A program made the position numbers and the translations under genes. The notes under the pieces are model-generated. The model was given only the letters and a program-made list of their open reading frames with translations, did no database searches and was not told the origin of the DNA. DNA of 59,844 nucleotides, from the NCBI RefSeq assembly GCF_003284975.1, contig NZ_QMEU01000024.1, positions 1-59,844 of the forward strand. Direction: 5' to 3'. Below are positions 52,269 to 59,844 of the stretch, one piece after another (within the stretch, counting starts at the first letter, position 1; the number at the start of each line of letters is the position of its first letter). This DNA is from Mycobacterium colombiense (GTDB lineage Bacteria; Actinomycetota; Actinomycetes; Mycobacteriales; Mycobacteriaceae).

Positions 52269-52874
52269 GTGGCGCGATCCGGGGCTTCCGAACTCGACCT
52301 ACGCGGGGGCCACCCCGCGGTCGACTTGGTGAACACGGTGGCATGGCGCGGAGACCCGCAGCGCCTTAAGGATTACTTAGTTGACTATCTCGACCTCGTC
52401 AGCTGGACGGAGCATGCCGGTGTGGTGTCGGCCGCCGAGGCTCGCGGCCTCGCCGAGCGCGTGGTTTCGGACAGCGACGCCGGCGCGAAAACGCTGCGTC
52501 AGACGCGACAGCTCAGAGAGGCGCTCCATTGCATCTGGACGGGACGCGGGACGGCTCGCGACGCCGATAGGGTCGCCGATGCTTACCGATCCGCGCTGCG
52601 CGGCAGGCGGCTCACTCTCGACGAGGATGAAGTCTCGTGGTATGACACGGCGCTGACGGCGCAAACGCCACTACACCGGCTGGCCATCGAATCCGTGACG
52701 CTGCTGACCACCGTGCCCCGCTCACGCGTCAAGCACTGTGGCGACCCGGAGTGCGGATGGCTTTTCCTCGACAGCAGCCATCGGCAGAACCGCCGCTGGT
52801 GCAGCACGGCTGATTGCGGTAATCGCGCGCGCGTCCGACGGTTTTACGAGCGCAGCCGGCACGATTCGGACTAG
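52269..52874 (+). CDS. CGNR zinc-finger transcriptional regulator (ABATE domain)
   Basis: 201 residues from GTG 52269. N-terminal ABATE domain: GGHPAVDLVNTVAWRGDPQR (typical start), helical core to about residue 140. C-terminal CGNR zinc finger: RVKHCGDPECGWLFLD, SSHRQNRRWCSTADCGNRAR with four Cys ligands and the C-G-N-R motif. The family is thought to be stress- or ligand-responsive DNA-binding regulators. Gene order (divergent DMT exporter) supports local control of export. Confidence 0.9.
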   Translation: MARSGASELDLRGGHPAVDLVNTVAWRGDPQRLKDYLVDYLDLVSWTEHAGVVSAAEARGLAERVVSDSDAGAKTLRQTRQLREALHCIWTGRGTARDADRVADAYRSALRGRRLTLDEDEVSWYDTALTAQTPLHRLAIESVTLLTTVPRSRVKHCGDPECGWLFLDSSHRQNRRWCSTADCGNRARVRRFYERSRHDSD

Positions 52875-52922
52875 TGCTGCATATTCAATCCGTGCGTATG
52901 CGCGTGTGCGCGAAGCGAATTG

Positions 52923-53378
52923 CTAGCCCTTCCAGACAACCTTGTCCGTGCCGCCGGCATCCCGGTACACGACGCTGTCGGGGTTCGTTCCGTTGCGAAC
53001 GTCGAAGTAAATGCGCCCAGTGACCGGGCTGCCCAGCGGGAGTGGTCCCTCGGGAAGGCCGTCGGTCTGGTTACCCTTCATCACCGCGAACGTGGAGCTG
53101 TTCACGGCCCGCGCGTTGAAGTCGGCGATGTTCGGAGTCGCGTTACCGCTTACGCCTTTGGCGGTCACGTCGGAGTACCAGATGCCGTCGTTGTGGCCGC
53201 TGGGCTGCAGGTTGCTCACGGTGTAGTCGATGGTGCCGCCCATGCTTGAAATTTCCGCCATCTGGCCGAACTGCAGCACTTGTGGGTCGGCCCATGCCGG
53301 CGTCGCCGCGAGGAGTCCGGCCGCCGCCATTGCGGCGGCCGCCGCGGTTGTTTTCGATGCAATGTGTGAGAACGCCAC
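52923..53378 (-). CDS. MPT63-family (DUF1942) secreted protein
   Basis: 151 residues from GTG 53378, with AAGGGAG six bases upstream. Signal peptide (KTTAAAAAMAAAGLLAATPA, cleaved before DPQ) and an immunoglobulin-like beta sandwich: GQMAEISSMGGTIDYTVSNL, IWYSDVTAKGVSGNATPNIA, GRIYFDVRNGTNPDSVVYRD. This is the fold of MPT63, an abundant secreted antigen of unknown function. Some mycobacteria carry several paralogues. Confidence 0.9.
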   Translation of the reverse strand: MAFSHIASKTTAAAAAMAAAGLLAATPAWADPQVLQFGQMAEISSMGGTIDYTVSNLQPSGHNDGIWYSDVTAKGVSGNATPNIADFNARAVNSSTFAVMKGNQTDGLPEGPLPLGSPVTGRIYFDVRNGTNPDSVVYRDAGGTDKVVWKG

Positions 53379-53719
53379 GTCGGGCTCCCTTCGTGAGGTG
53401 CCGGTTATCCAGGAGCGGCAACTGGATTGACGTCTATCCAAAGCTCGAAATTTCAAACCTGGCGTCTGCCGGACCATTCTTGTCGGCTTTTTCACCGCCG
53501 AAGGGGCGGGGCAACAATGGACTTGCATGACTTAACGTCGCGAGTTTTGGCGCTAACGCCGCATATTCGACTCATGCATATCCCCACGGCCGAAGATCGA
53601 GGCCATGTCACCTCGAGCACGGCGGAGCCTTACGAGTGCTCAGGCTCGCCGACTGTGATCCGCGGCGTAAGTTCGTTCGGAGCCAACGGAGACCGCACAG
53701 GACGACGCGAGAGGAAGTT
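53379..53719. other. Intergenic region, 341 bases, no supported gene
   Basis: This divergent gap between the MPT63-like gene and the LGFP lipoprotein gene should hold both promoters. A short open frame on the plus strand (53508-53723) has no usable ribosome site and an unremarkable composition, so I do not call it. No repeats or RNA structures were evident by eye. Confidence 0.5.
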
Positions 53720-54325
53720 ATGAGAACGATCGCAAACCGCCACACCGCAGCCGTCTGCCTCACTGTGGCCGCGCTGATCACTGGCTGCACCGATGGCAAG
53801 AGCGTCGACGCATCGGCGCCGCCTCAGGTCGGGGCGAACGCCCCTTCCACGTCTACGACCCCAGCGCAGCCCACCGAGGTGAAGCTCATCGGGGAGCGCG
53901 ACGTCCAGGTGACTCTGACCGGGCCTATCGCTGCCAAGTACTCGTCGGCAACCGAGGATCAGAAGAAGGCTCTCGGCAAGCCGTTAACGGGTGACCGCAA
54001 TGCCGGAAAGCGCGACAGCGGTGTGGTATTCCAGCAGTTCCAGGGCGGGGTGATCACCGCCAAGAACGACGCGGCCGGCACCCCCGCATATATCACCCTG
54101 GGCAAGATCCGGGAGGCGTGGAATATCCCGCGCGGCCCGGACGGCACGCCTGCGATCACTGGCACCAACGGTTCGGCAGGTCCGTTGGGGCTGCCGATCA
54201 GCGACGCAAACGCCGACGGCGATCTGCTCGTGTCGAGTTTCGAGCACGGCCGCATCGCATACAACCAGAAGACCGACCAGGTTGACGTGACGGTGAACGG
54301 CAAGGTCGTGCCGTCCGGGCTGTAG
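53720..54325 (+). CDS. LGFP-repeat lipoprotein
   Basis: 201 residues from ATG 53720 (GAGAGGAAG upstream). Lipobox A-L-I-T-G-C at the end of the signal, then a Ser/Thr/Pro linker. The mature domain contains an LGFP-type repeat (IREAW...GPLGLPISDANADGD...FEHGRIAYNQ); such repeats bind cell-wall arabinogalactan/mycolate surfaces in Corynebacteriales. The N-terminal part, with VQVTLTGPIAAKYSSATEDQ, belongs to the same family pattern. It is followed by two flavin-binding-fold genes on the same strand. Confidence 0.85.
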   Translation: MRTIANRHTAAVCLTVAALITGCTDGKSVDASAPPQVGANAPSTSTTPAQPTEVKLIGERDVQVTLTGPIAAKYSSATEDQKKALGKPLTGDRNAGKRDSGVVFQQFQGGVITAKNDAAGTPAYITLGKIREAWNIPRGPDGTPAITGTNGSAGPLGLPISDANADGDLLVSSFEHGRIAYNQKTDQVDVTVNGKVVPSGL

Positions 54326-54414
54326 CCCGAATAGTCACCCAATGCCGATGACTCCGTTGTGTCACTCGAGTCGACAAAGGTAGACAGACCCGAGCAACGA
54401 ACAGGGGCATCACT

Positions 54415-54909
54415 GTGATCAGGCAGGAGATAGACGCCGAACTGAGTGTGACGGGGGCGCAGAAATTGCTCGCGTCGACGTCCGCGGCTCACTTGGCTTA
54501 CGCCGGTAAGGACGGGACGCCGCGGGTCATTCCGGTCGGATACTTCTGGACCGGTGCAGAATTCGTCATCGCCACCGCCCCCACGTCTCCGAAGGTCGCC
54601 GCCCTGTTGAAAGCCCCGGAGGTCGCTATGTCCATCGACTCCGGAGACACGGCTGAGACAGCGCGCGCCCTATCGATCCGCGGCCGCGCCAGCGTGAAAA
54701 TCATCGACGGTGTAGTGCCGGAGTACCTCGCCGCTGCCCGCAAGACGATGGACGAAGATCAGGCCAGGAAGTTCGAACATGAGGTGCGCCAGACATACGA
54801 CCGGATGGCGAGAATTGCCATCACACCCACATGGGTACGCTTCTACGATTTCGGCGCCGGTCGGGTGCCTGGGTTCCTCAAGGAGCTGGTCGAGAGGGAG
54901 CGGTCCTGA
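54415..54909 (+). CDS. Pyridoxamine 5'-phosphate oxidase-fold protein
   Basis: 164 residues from GTG 54415. Split beta-barrel FMN/F420-binding fold: AAHLAYAGKDGTPRVIPVGY, FVIATAPTSPKVAALLKAPE, VAMSIDSGD, and ALSIRGRASVKIIDGVVPEY. Small stand-alone members in mycobacteria are often F420- or FMN-dependent reductases of unknown substrates. It lies between an LGFP lipoprotein gene and a second PNPOx-fold gene. Confidence 0.85.
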   Translation: MIRQEIDAELSVTGAQKLLASTSAAHLAYAGKDGTPRVIPVGYFWTGAEFVIATAPTSPKVAALLKAPEVAMSIDSGDTAETARALSIRGRASVKIIDGVVPEYLAAARKTMDEDQARKFEHEVRQTYDRMARIAITPTWVRFYDFGAGRVPGFLKELVERERS

Positions 54910-55084
54910 TCGCGGGGCTTTGTGGTTGGCGGCCGCGATCGGCCCTTTGAGGCGATGGTCTCGGCGGAGTGGTCGGGTACAGTCTGTTTCAATTGGCGAC
55001 TGGCGCGGGTGGAACACCACTGGGAAGCCAAAGATTCGGACGCATCGACCGCCTGGGTGCTCCTCGATCTTCGAGGAGTCTGCT

Positions 55085-55759
55085 GTGCCCATGCGATGGT
55101 CTGATGACGACGGTGGTCGCGCGTTCCTGCGTAGCCTGCCCGTCTTGACCGGCCATGCCCCCGGTTTCGACACCGACGACGTTCCAGCAGAACCTGTTTC
55201 GTTATTCATCAGGTGGCTGCAGGATGCCGTCGAGGCCGCCCTTCCCGAACCGCATGCGATGACACTGTCGACGGTTGACGCTCGAGGCTTACCACAGGCT
55301 CGGGTGCTGATCATTAAAGCCGTCGATGAACGGGGCTGGCACTTCGCGGTCAATTCGGTCAGCCAAAAAGGCCGTGACCTGTCCGCCAATCCCGTTGCGG
55401 CGTTGACCTTCTACTGGTCTGCTTTGGTTCGACAAGTGCGGATTGGCGGCGTGGTCGTCAATGACGGAGCTCAAGCCAGCGCGCAAGACTTCTTGGCCCG
55501 TCCACTGGAGTCGCGCGCGATCGCGTTGACGATGAGGCAAAGTCAACCGCTGACCGATGGAGCCGAGCTGGAAGCGCACATCGCCAAGGCTCACCGCGAA
55601 CTGAGCGATAACCCCAAACTTGCCCCACCCGAATGGATCTCATACGCTGTGCGACCCGACTACGTCGAGTTTTGGCAGGGCGCACCTGACCGACGCCACC
55701 AGCGACTGCGCTATGAACGCAACGGGGAGCGTTGGGATCGCGGCCAGTTGTGGCCGTAG
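55085..55759 (+). CDS. PdxH/PhzG-like flavin-dependent oxidase
   Basis: 224 residues from GTG 55085, with GAGGAG eight bases upstream. The order of motifs matches PdxH: SLFIRWLQDAVEAALPEPHA, MTLSTVDARGLPQARVLIIK, FAVNSVSQKGRDLSANPVAA, RQVRIGG, and the C-terminal dimer domain DYVEFWQGAPDRRHQRLRYE ending RGQLWP. The usual C-terminal substrate-binding RL-x-P is replaced by GQLWP, and the substrate-site region differs from housekeeping PdxH, so a PhzG-like or other flavin oxidase role is possible. Confidence 0.85.
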   Translation: MPMRWSDDDGGRAFLRSLPVLTGHAPGFDTDDVPAEPVSLFIRWLQDAVEAALPEPHAMTLSTVDARGLPQARVLIIKAVDERGWHFAVNSVSQKGRDLSANPVAALTFYWSALVRQVRIGGVVVNDGAQASAQDFLARPLESRAIALTMRQSQPLTDGAELEAHIAKAHRELSDNPKLAPPEWISYAVRPDYVEFWQGAPDRRHQRLRYERNGERWDRGQLWP

Positions 55760-55887
55760 CGGCAACTGCATGGTTCACACGCCGTTGCTTGAGCCCGCTG
55801 GCGTGGGACGCGCTGAACGAGTAGGAGCGGTTTCAGGTAAAGACATTTGCCGCCCGACCACCCAGCCCAAGCTGTGCAACGCTCGCG

Positions 55888-56169
55888 TCATCGGTCGTGG
55901 CGGTGGATGTCCTTGGCGGTTCTGCGGAGGTAGGTGATGGTGTCGCCGGTGAGGACGTCATCGGTCCCCGCTGCCTCAAGGCTGGTTTCTAGCGCGTCAG
56001 CAATGTCGCTAAACAGCTGAACCAGATCAGCGGGGGGTGCTTCGAGGAGCTTGCGGCGTTGGGTGGCAATCTGGTCTGCCAGATCGTTTTGTCCGTTTTC
56101 ACGGGCCGTTTTCTCGTCTTCTTCCAGGTACTGCAGGACCGCTGCTAGCTCATCGCTTTCGTCGCTCAT
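55888..56169 (-). CDS. Conserved hypothetical acidic protein, 93 aa
   Basis: Starts at ATG 56169 without a clear Shine-Dalgarno sequence (the frame stays open upstream). Entirely helical and acidic: ELAAVLQYLEEDEKTARENG, LADQIATQRRKLLEAPPADL, VQLFSDIADALETSLEAAGT, then a basic end TYLRRTAKDIHRHDR. It looks like a small helical adaptor. No family recognised. Confidence 0.55.
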   Translation of the reverse strand: MSDESDELAAVLQYLEEDEKTARENGQNDLADQIATQRRKLLEAPPADLVQLFSDIADALETSLEAAGTDDVLTGDTITYLRRTAKDIHRHDR

Positions 56170-56441
56170 GGTGGGAATGCTATGCCGTAGCGCCACATAT
56201 AGCGGGCTTCGCGGGCACCTCGCCACATTCGATGACGCCGTATTTTTGCCGACGGCGTAGGCCCCAATCGGCACACGCGTGGGGAGAGGCCCTTTCGGCG
56301 CGTTCCCTCTCGTGCGCCGGAAGTCAAATATCTGGTATCGAGACGGTGCGCCGCGGCCGCGAGACGTTCGAGGAGATCGAAGTGCGGCAGAGGCAACGAG
56401 AGTAGCTAAAACGGTCCAGTCAATCGGACCATTCTGCCAGG

Positions 56442-58787
56442 ATGAGCTCAACACCGCGGGCTCAAGGGGGCGGGTTGTCGTTTGGGAGGCGCCGCCTAAG
56501 TTGCGGACTATCTGCCGCAGTCGCCGCCGCGGCAGCGATCAACGCGCTTGGACTATGGGGAGTGGCGGCGACGCAACGCGTGCAGTTCGTCCTCGAAGCA
56601 ACGCTCTGTGTTTGCTCGTTAGTCGTTGGCCTCGTGGTCGTGCGCCGGGTGACCGGCCCGTGGCGGTGGTGGCGGGCCTCGCTCCTCGCGGCGATCGCTA
56701 CCTTCCTCACCGCCGAATTTCTTTCCCGCTTGGGTCGCGCCGACGATCGCTTGGTAACCGCACCGGAACCAGCCGCAGTGGGCTACTTCGTCGCCGGCCT
56801 GCTGTTCGCGGCGGCGCTGATCTTTCTCGTGCGTGCGGGCCACGCTTATGACGCCCGGGCATCGGTGCGAGTATGGCCGGGGGTCATCACCACCGTCCTC
56901 GATGGCTTAGTGGCGGCGCTGGCGTTTTTCCATTTGGTCTACGTCGCCCGCTTGGGCGCCATGGACGGCGCCGCTCTGCCACGGTCGACCAATTCCGCCG
57001 TCGTCTTCGGCATCGCCGCTGTCGAACTCATTGTGGTGGTCAGCGCAGTTCTCGTTGCGATGTGGTACCCGCCGTACCGACCTGGCCGGGCGAACTATAT
57101 GTTGCTTGCCGCCGCGGTGATCACCCTGACCTCGTCTGACAGGCTGCTGGCCTACCTTCGGAGCGTCGGGGTGACTTCGTTGGACCTCTGGGTCGGCACC
57201 GGCTTCGTCATCGCTCCGCTATTGATCACGTGGAGCCAGCTCCAACTGCCACCGCGGCGGCCCCGACGCCACCACGACGAGACGGAACAGCCGACCAACT
57301 GGGCGCAGTTGACCCTGCCCTACGTGGGATTTATGGGCAGCACCGCTCTGCTTACCTTCCACGTGCTCATCGGCCGCAGCGTCGACCCGATCTTCGTGAG
57401 CACGTATTTAGGGATGGCACTGTTGGTCGCCACCCGCTATGTGGTGGCCATGGCTGTGCAGCGGAAATTGACCGGACAGCTCGTCGACGCCAAGCGACGG
57501 CTGGCCCATCAAGCGCACCACGACGCGTTGACCGGCCTACCGAATCGACTGTTGCTGGCACAGCGGCTGGACGAGGCGATACGTAAGGGTCCGTTCGTGT
57601 TGATCTTCATCGACATCGACGACTTCAAAGACGTCAACGACCAATTCGGACACGCCGCCGGCGACGAGTTGCTACGCGCGATCAGCGACCGCCTAGCGCA
57701 GTGCCTCGAGCCCGGTGACACGCTGGCTCGCATCGGAGGAGACGAGTTCGCCATCCTGATTGCAAGTGGTGACGAGGCGCCGGAAAGGTTCGCCGACAAG
57801 TTACGCGTGGCGCTGCGGCGTCCGTTCTCGGTGCACGGGACTTCCGTGCGGATGCGCGCCAGCATGGGCCTGGTTAATCAAGGTCGTGACGGTGTTCCGC
57901 CGACTTCCGATGATCTGCTCAGGCAAGCCGATATCTCGATGTACACCGGGAAGCGGCTGGGCAAGGACACCGCCGTGGTTTACCACCCGTCGTTCATTGC
58001 TTCGGAGGATTTTCCGACGGCACTGCGGCACGCGAATGGGCGCGTTCCGGAGGGGTTTCGGCTGAAGTACCAGCCGGTGGTTTCTCTACCCAAAGACGTG
58101 CCGGTCGCGGTGGAGGCGCTTGCCCGGTGGACGACACCCAACGGGATACAGATTCCTCCCCAGACATTTGTGGCGCTGGCCGAAGCGAATGGCATGGGCG
58201 CACAACTCGACGCCATGGTGCTCGATCTGGCATGCGCGGAGATCCAGGCTGCAGGCCTCGATCTGGACCTCCACATCAACATCGGTGCGGCGCGACTGGG
58301 CAGCGTTGAATTCGAAGAAGTGATCACCCGCACGTTAGAACGGCACCGGTTATCACCGCGCCGGCTGGTCCTCGAGATCACGGAGACGGTCCCCATCGTC
58401 GATCTCGCCGACGGAGCGGCCGCCATCCGACGATTGACCCAACTAGGCATCAGAATGGCATTGGACGACTTCGGCTCGGGCTACAACTCGCTGACCTATC
58501 TACACGAGTTGCCCGTGCAGATCGTCAAACTCGACCGTGGGCTCGCAGCGGGGGTCGAACCGGGGCGAAACTTGACGCTCTACCGGTCGGTAATCAAGCT
58601 GTGTGAGGCACTGGGCCTCGACGTCATCGCCGAGGGCATCGAAACCGCCGAGCAGGCCGAAACGGTTTTTCGGGCGGGATGCGAACTGGCGCAAGGGTAC
58701 TTATCCGGGGCAGCATCCGAGCTGACCGATATCGCCGTCGCGACTGCCGCCAGCACAAGCACGCGGGCAACCGGTCATCGGGCGTGA
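56442..58787 (+). CDS. Membrane GGDEF-EAL cyclic-di-GMP enzyme
   Basis: 781 residues. Residues 1-340 contain about nine membrane helices (for example VVFGIAAVELIVVVSAVLVA). The GGDEF domain has an intact G432-G-D-E-F436 and substrate loop FIDIDDFKDVNDQFGHAAGD. The inhibitory RxxD site before it is not present (EPGD). The EAL domain shows E558-A-L, LHINIGAARLG (Asn), LEITET, D675-D-F-G, VKLDRG and AEGIET, so all catalytic positions of a phosphodiesterase are kept. It can in principle both make and break c-di-GMP in response to a membrane signal. Its 3' end overlaps the esterase gene by 87 bases. Confidence 0.93.
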   Translation: MSSTPRAQGGGLSFGRRRLSCGLSAAVAAAAAINALGLWGVAATQRVQFVLEATLCVCSLVVGLVVVRRVTGPWRWWRASLLAAIATFLTAEFLSRLGRADDRLVTAPEPAAVGYFVAGLLFAAALIFLVRAGHAYDARASVRVWPGVITTVLDGLVAALAFFHLVYVARLGAMDGAALPRSTNSAVVFGIAAVELIVVVSAVLVAMWYPPYRPGRANYMLLAAAVITLTSSDRLLAYLRSVGVTSLDLWVGTGFVIAPLLITWSQLQLPPRRPRRHHDETEQPTNWAQLTLPYVGFMGSTALLTFHVLIGRSVDPIFVSTYLGMALLVATRYVVAMAVQRKLTGQLVDAKRRLAHQAHHDALTGLPNRLLLAQRLDEAIRKGPFVLIFIDIDDFKDVNDQFGHAAGDELLRAISDRLAQCLEPGDTLARIGGDEFAILIASGDEAPERFADKLRVALRRPFSVHGTSVRMRASMGLVNQGRDGVPPTSDDLLRQADISMYTGKRLGKDTAVVYHPSFIASEDFPTALRHANGRVPEGFRLKYQPVVSLPKDVPVAVEALARWTTPNGIQIPPQTFVALAEANGMGAQLDAMVLDLACAEIQAAGLDLDLHINIGAARLGSVEFEEVITRTLERHRLSPRRLVLEITETVPIVDLADGAAAIRRLTQLGIRMALDDFGSGYNSLTYLHELPVQIVKLDRGLAAGVEPGRNLTLYRSVIKLCEALGLDVIAEGIETAEQAETVFRAGCELAQGYLSGAASELTDIAVATAASTSTRATGHRA

Positions 58788-59844
58788 CACTGCGGCCGTT
58801 TCGCGGGCTGGGGGAACGCCGGGCGTCTCGAGCCGACCGGCGAGCCAAGGCAGCGTCGTCGCGAACGCCGATGCGGCCGAGGGCCAGTCGTGTCTGCCGG
58901 GCAGACCGACCACCGCGCAGTCGATGCCGTTGGCGGTGCCCAATTGGCACAGCGATTCGGCGGCGGCGTGTCCGACGGAGCCGGGAACCGCGAACAGTCC
59001 GGCCAGATTGGAGTAAGGCCCGTGGCGGGTGATCACCGTGCTGGGATCGAAGCGTGCCCACGCCGCGGCGTCGCCGCCGAAAAGCCGGTCGATGGTCTGT
59101 GCCCGGGTGCCCGCGTTGGGGGCGATGTCGCCGCCGATGTCGACAAATGCGCTGAACCTGTCGGGGTGCATAACGGCCAGGTCCACCGCGCAGGTACCTC
59201 CGGAGGAGAAGCCGACGACGCCCCATTTCGCTCGCGCCGCCAGACCGAACTGCTCGGCCGTCCGCGGGATCACGTCGTCGAGCAGGTGATCGGCGGCGTT
59301 GCCGCGCGACCCGTTGACGCACTCGGTGTCGACGGTGAAGCCGCCGGTGGCGTCGGCGAAGACGGCGAGCGGCGCGTTACCGCCGTGGGCCGCCGCGAAC
59401 GCGTCCAGGGTGGCGACGGCGTCGCCGGCGCGAATCCAGTCGGCCGATGTGTTGAACTCGCCTCCGATCATCAAGACCGCCGGCAGGCGCTGCGGCGCTC
59501 CGGTGAACCAGGCCGGCGGCAGATACACCCACTCGCCGCGATGCCGAAAGCCCGACGCGGTCGAACCGGTGTCCACGGGCACCACCGCGCCCTGTTGGGG
59601 CGCAACGCCTTTGGACCTGGCGGCGTAGGCCGCCTGCACGTCGGTCTGGTCCGGCAGCGGTCCATTGGTCAGCTGACCCCAGGCGGCGGAGACGGTCGGA
59701 AAATATCCCAGCCACGCGTTGATGGTCAGGCCCGCGCTCAACAGGCAGAACGCTGCCGCGAACACGCAAACATTGCGCCGCCACCACCCGGCGCGGCGCC
59801 AGCTGGCGACCGCGACCGCGACGGCCGCGCCCGCCAACGTGGCC
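58701..59844 (-). CDS. Esterase family protein with N-terminal membrane region (partial)
   Basis: Runs off the right edge; the visible 380 codons continue upstream of the window. A membrane segment (VCVFAAAFCLLSAGLTINAW) precedes an alpha/beta hydrolase domain of the esterase-D/mycolyltransferase type: AVLMIGGEFNTSADWIRAGD, nucleophile Ser in VGFSSGGTCAVDLAV, acid Asp after FVDIGGDIA, and a C-terminal GLPGRHDWPSA with the catalytic His. The final 36 or so residues are antisense to the GGDEF-EAL gene and Cys/Gly/Arg-rich, probably not functional. It would act on envelope lipids or esters outside the membrane. Confidence 0.85.
   Translation of the reverse strand, partial: ATLAGAAVAVAVASWRRAGWWRRNVCVFAAAFCLLSAGLTINAWLGYFPTVSAAWGQLTNGPLPDQTDVQAAYAARSKGVAPQQGAVVPVDTGSTASGFRHRGEWVYLPPAWFTGAPQRLPAVLMIGGEFNTSADWIRAGDAVATLDAFAAAHGGNAPLAVFADATGGFTVDTECVNGSRGNAADHLLDDVIPRTAEQFGLAARAKWGVVGFSSGGTCAVDLAVMHPDRFSAFVDIGGDIAPNAGTRAQTIDRLFGGDAAAWARFDPSTVITRHGPYSNLAGLFAVPGSVGHAAAESLCQLGTANGIDCAVVGLPGRHDWPSAASAFATTLPWLAGRLETPGVPPARETAAVSRPMTGCPRACAGGSRDGDIGQLGCCPG

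Noticed and set aside
54922..55104. 60-codon plus-strand frame before the PdxH-like gene
   Set aside because: No ribosome site, overlaps the start of the real gene, no family pattern.
1..59844. Search for tRNA, rRNA, CRISPR arrays, insertion sequences and prophage genes
   Set aside because: No T-loop-like tRNA ends, repeat arrays, transposase motifs or phage structural genes were seen by eye.

Overview
The window is chromosomal DNA of a mycobacterium, most likely a non-tuberculous Mycobacterium species. This is inferred from uniformly high G+C, frequent GTG starts, and mycobacteria-typical families: two cutinases, an MPT63/DUF1942 secreted protein, DUF732 and DUF3072 proteins, an MmpS-domain lipoprotein, an EspR-like regulator, an LGFP-repeat lipoprotein and TIGR00027-type methyltransferases. 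I see no rRNA, tRNA, CRISPR array, insertion sequence or prophage. Truncated gene remnants (alcohol dehydrogenase, aldehyde dehydrogenase, possibly a TetR regulator) point to ordinary gene decay.

Layout. 0-9.6 kb: a SHOCT-domain tail, a C39-like lipoprotein peptidase, a MOSC protein, four small mycobacterial proteins, a redoxin, a CsbD-like and a coiled-coil protein behind a near-consensus LexA box, a cutinase, a DUF3253 protein, a spore-photoproduct-lyase-like radical SAM enzyme, a crotonase and a YihY/BrkB membrane protein. 9.7-18.2 kb: the large HrpA-type RNA helicase, an FAD monooxygenase, an unknown protein and glucose-6-phosphate dehydrogenase (zwf). 18.2-25.1 kb: three methyltransferases, a CitE-like lyase, an M42 peptidase, an aldehyde dehydrogenase stub, a six-helix membrane protein and an SDR.

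25.1-28.8 kb holds a light-sensing locus. A heme oxygenase, which makes biliverdin, is divergent from a bacteriophytochrome whose histidine kinase is replaced by an RsbU/SpoIIE-type PP2C phosphatase. A small limonene-epoxide-hydrolase-like gene follows. 28.8-34.7 kb is a long minus-strand run: NTF2-like protein, cytochrome P450, ATP-grasp ligase and a serine hydrolase translationally coupled to it (candidate small-molecule pathway), then DUF732 and FKBP secreted proteins. 34.7-38.5 kb: an ArsR regulator, a coupled SRPBCC/DUF899 pair, a tiny secreted protein built of three WWDP/Cys repeats, an SDR and a Cys-rich secreted protein.

38.6-44.2 kb encodes an SMC-like JetA-JetB-JetC (MksF-MksE-MksB) operon with overlapping genes but no JetD/MksG nuclease. 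45.2-48.5 kb carries a tightly packed module: EspR-like XRE regulator, ImmA/IrrE metalloprotease, MAB_1171c-type seven-helix membrane protein, then an O-methyltransferase. A 58-residue zinc-finger-like gene (48.57-48.75 kb) lies just beyond. 49-59.8 kb: cutinase, DHFR-like reductase, HsaE-like hydratase, DMT exporter divergent from a CGNR regulator with a palindromic operator between them, MPT63-like protein, LGFP lipoprotein, two PNPOx-fold flavoproteins, a membrane GGDEF-EAL protein and a partial esterase.

The best candidates for poorly described biology are the JetABC operon without JetD, the heme oxygenase/phytochrome-phosphatase pair, the XRE/ImmA/7TM/O-methyltransferase module and the P450/ATP-grasp/hydrolase cluster. 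All functional assignments rest on motif recognition by eye; no database search was run.
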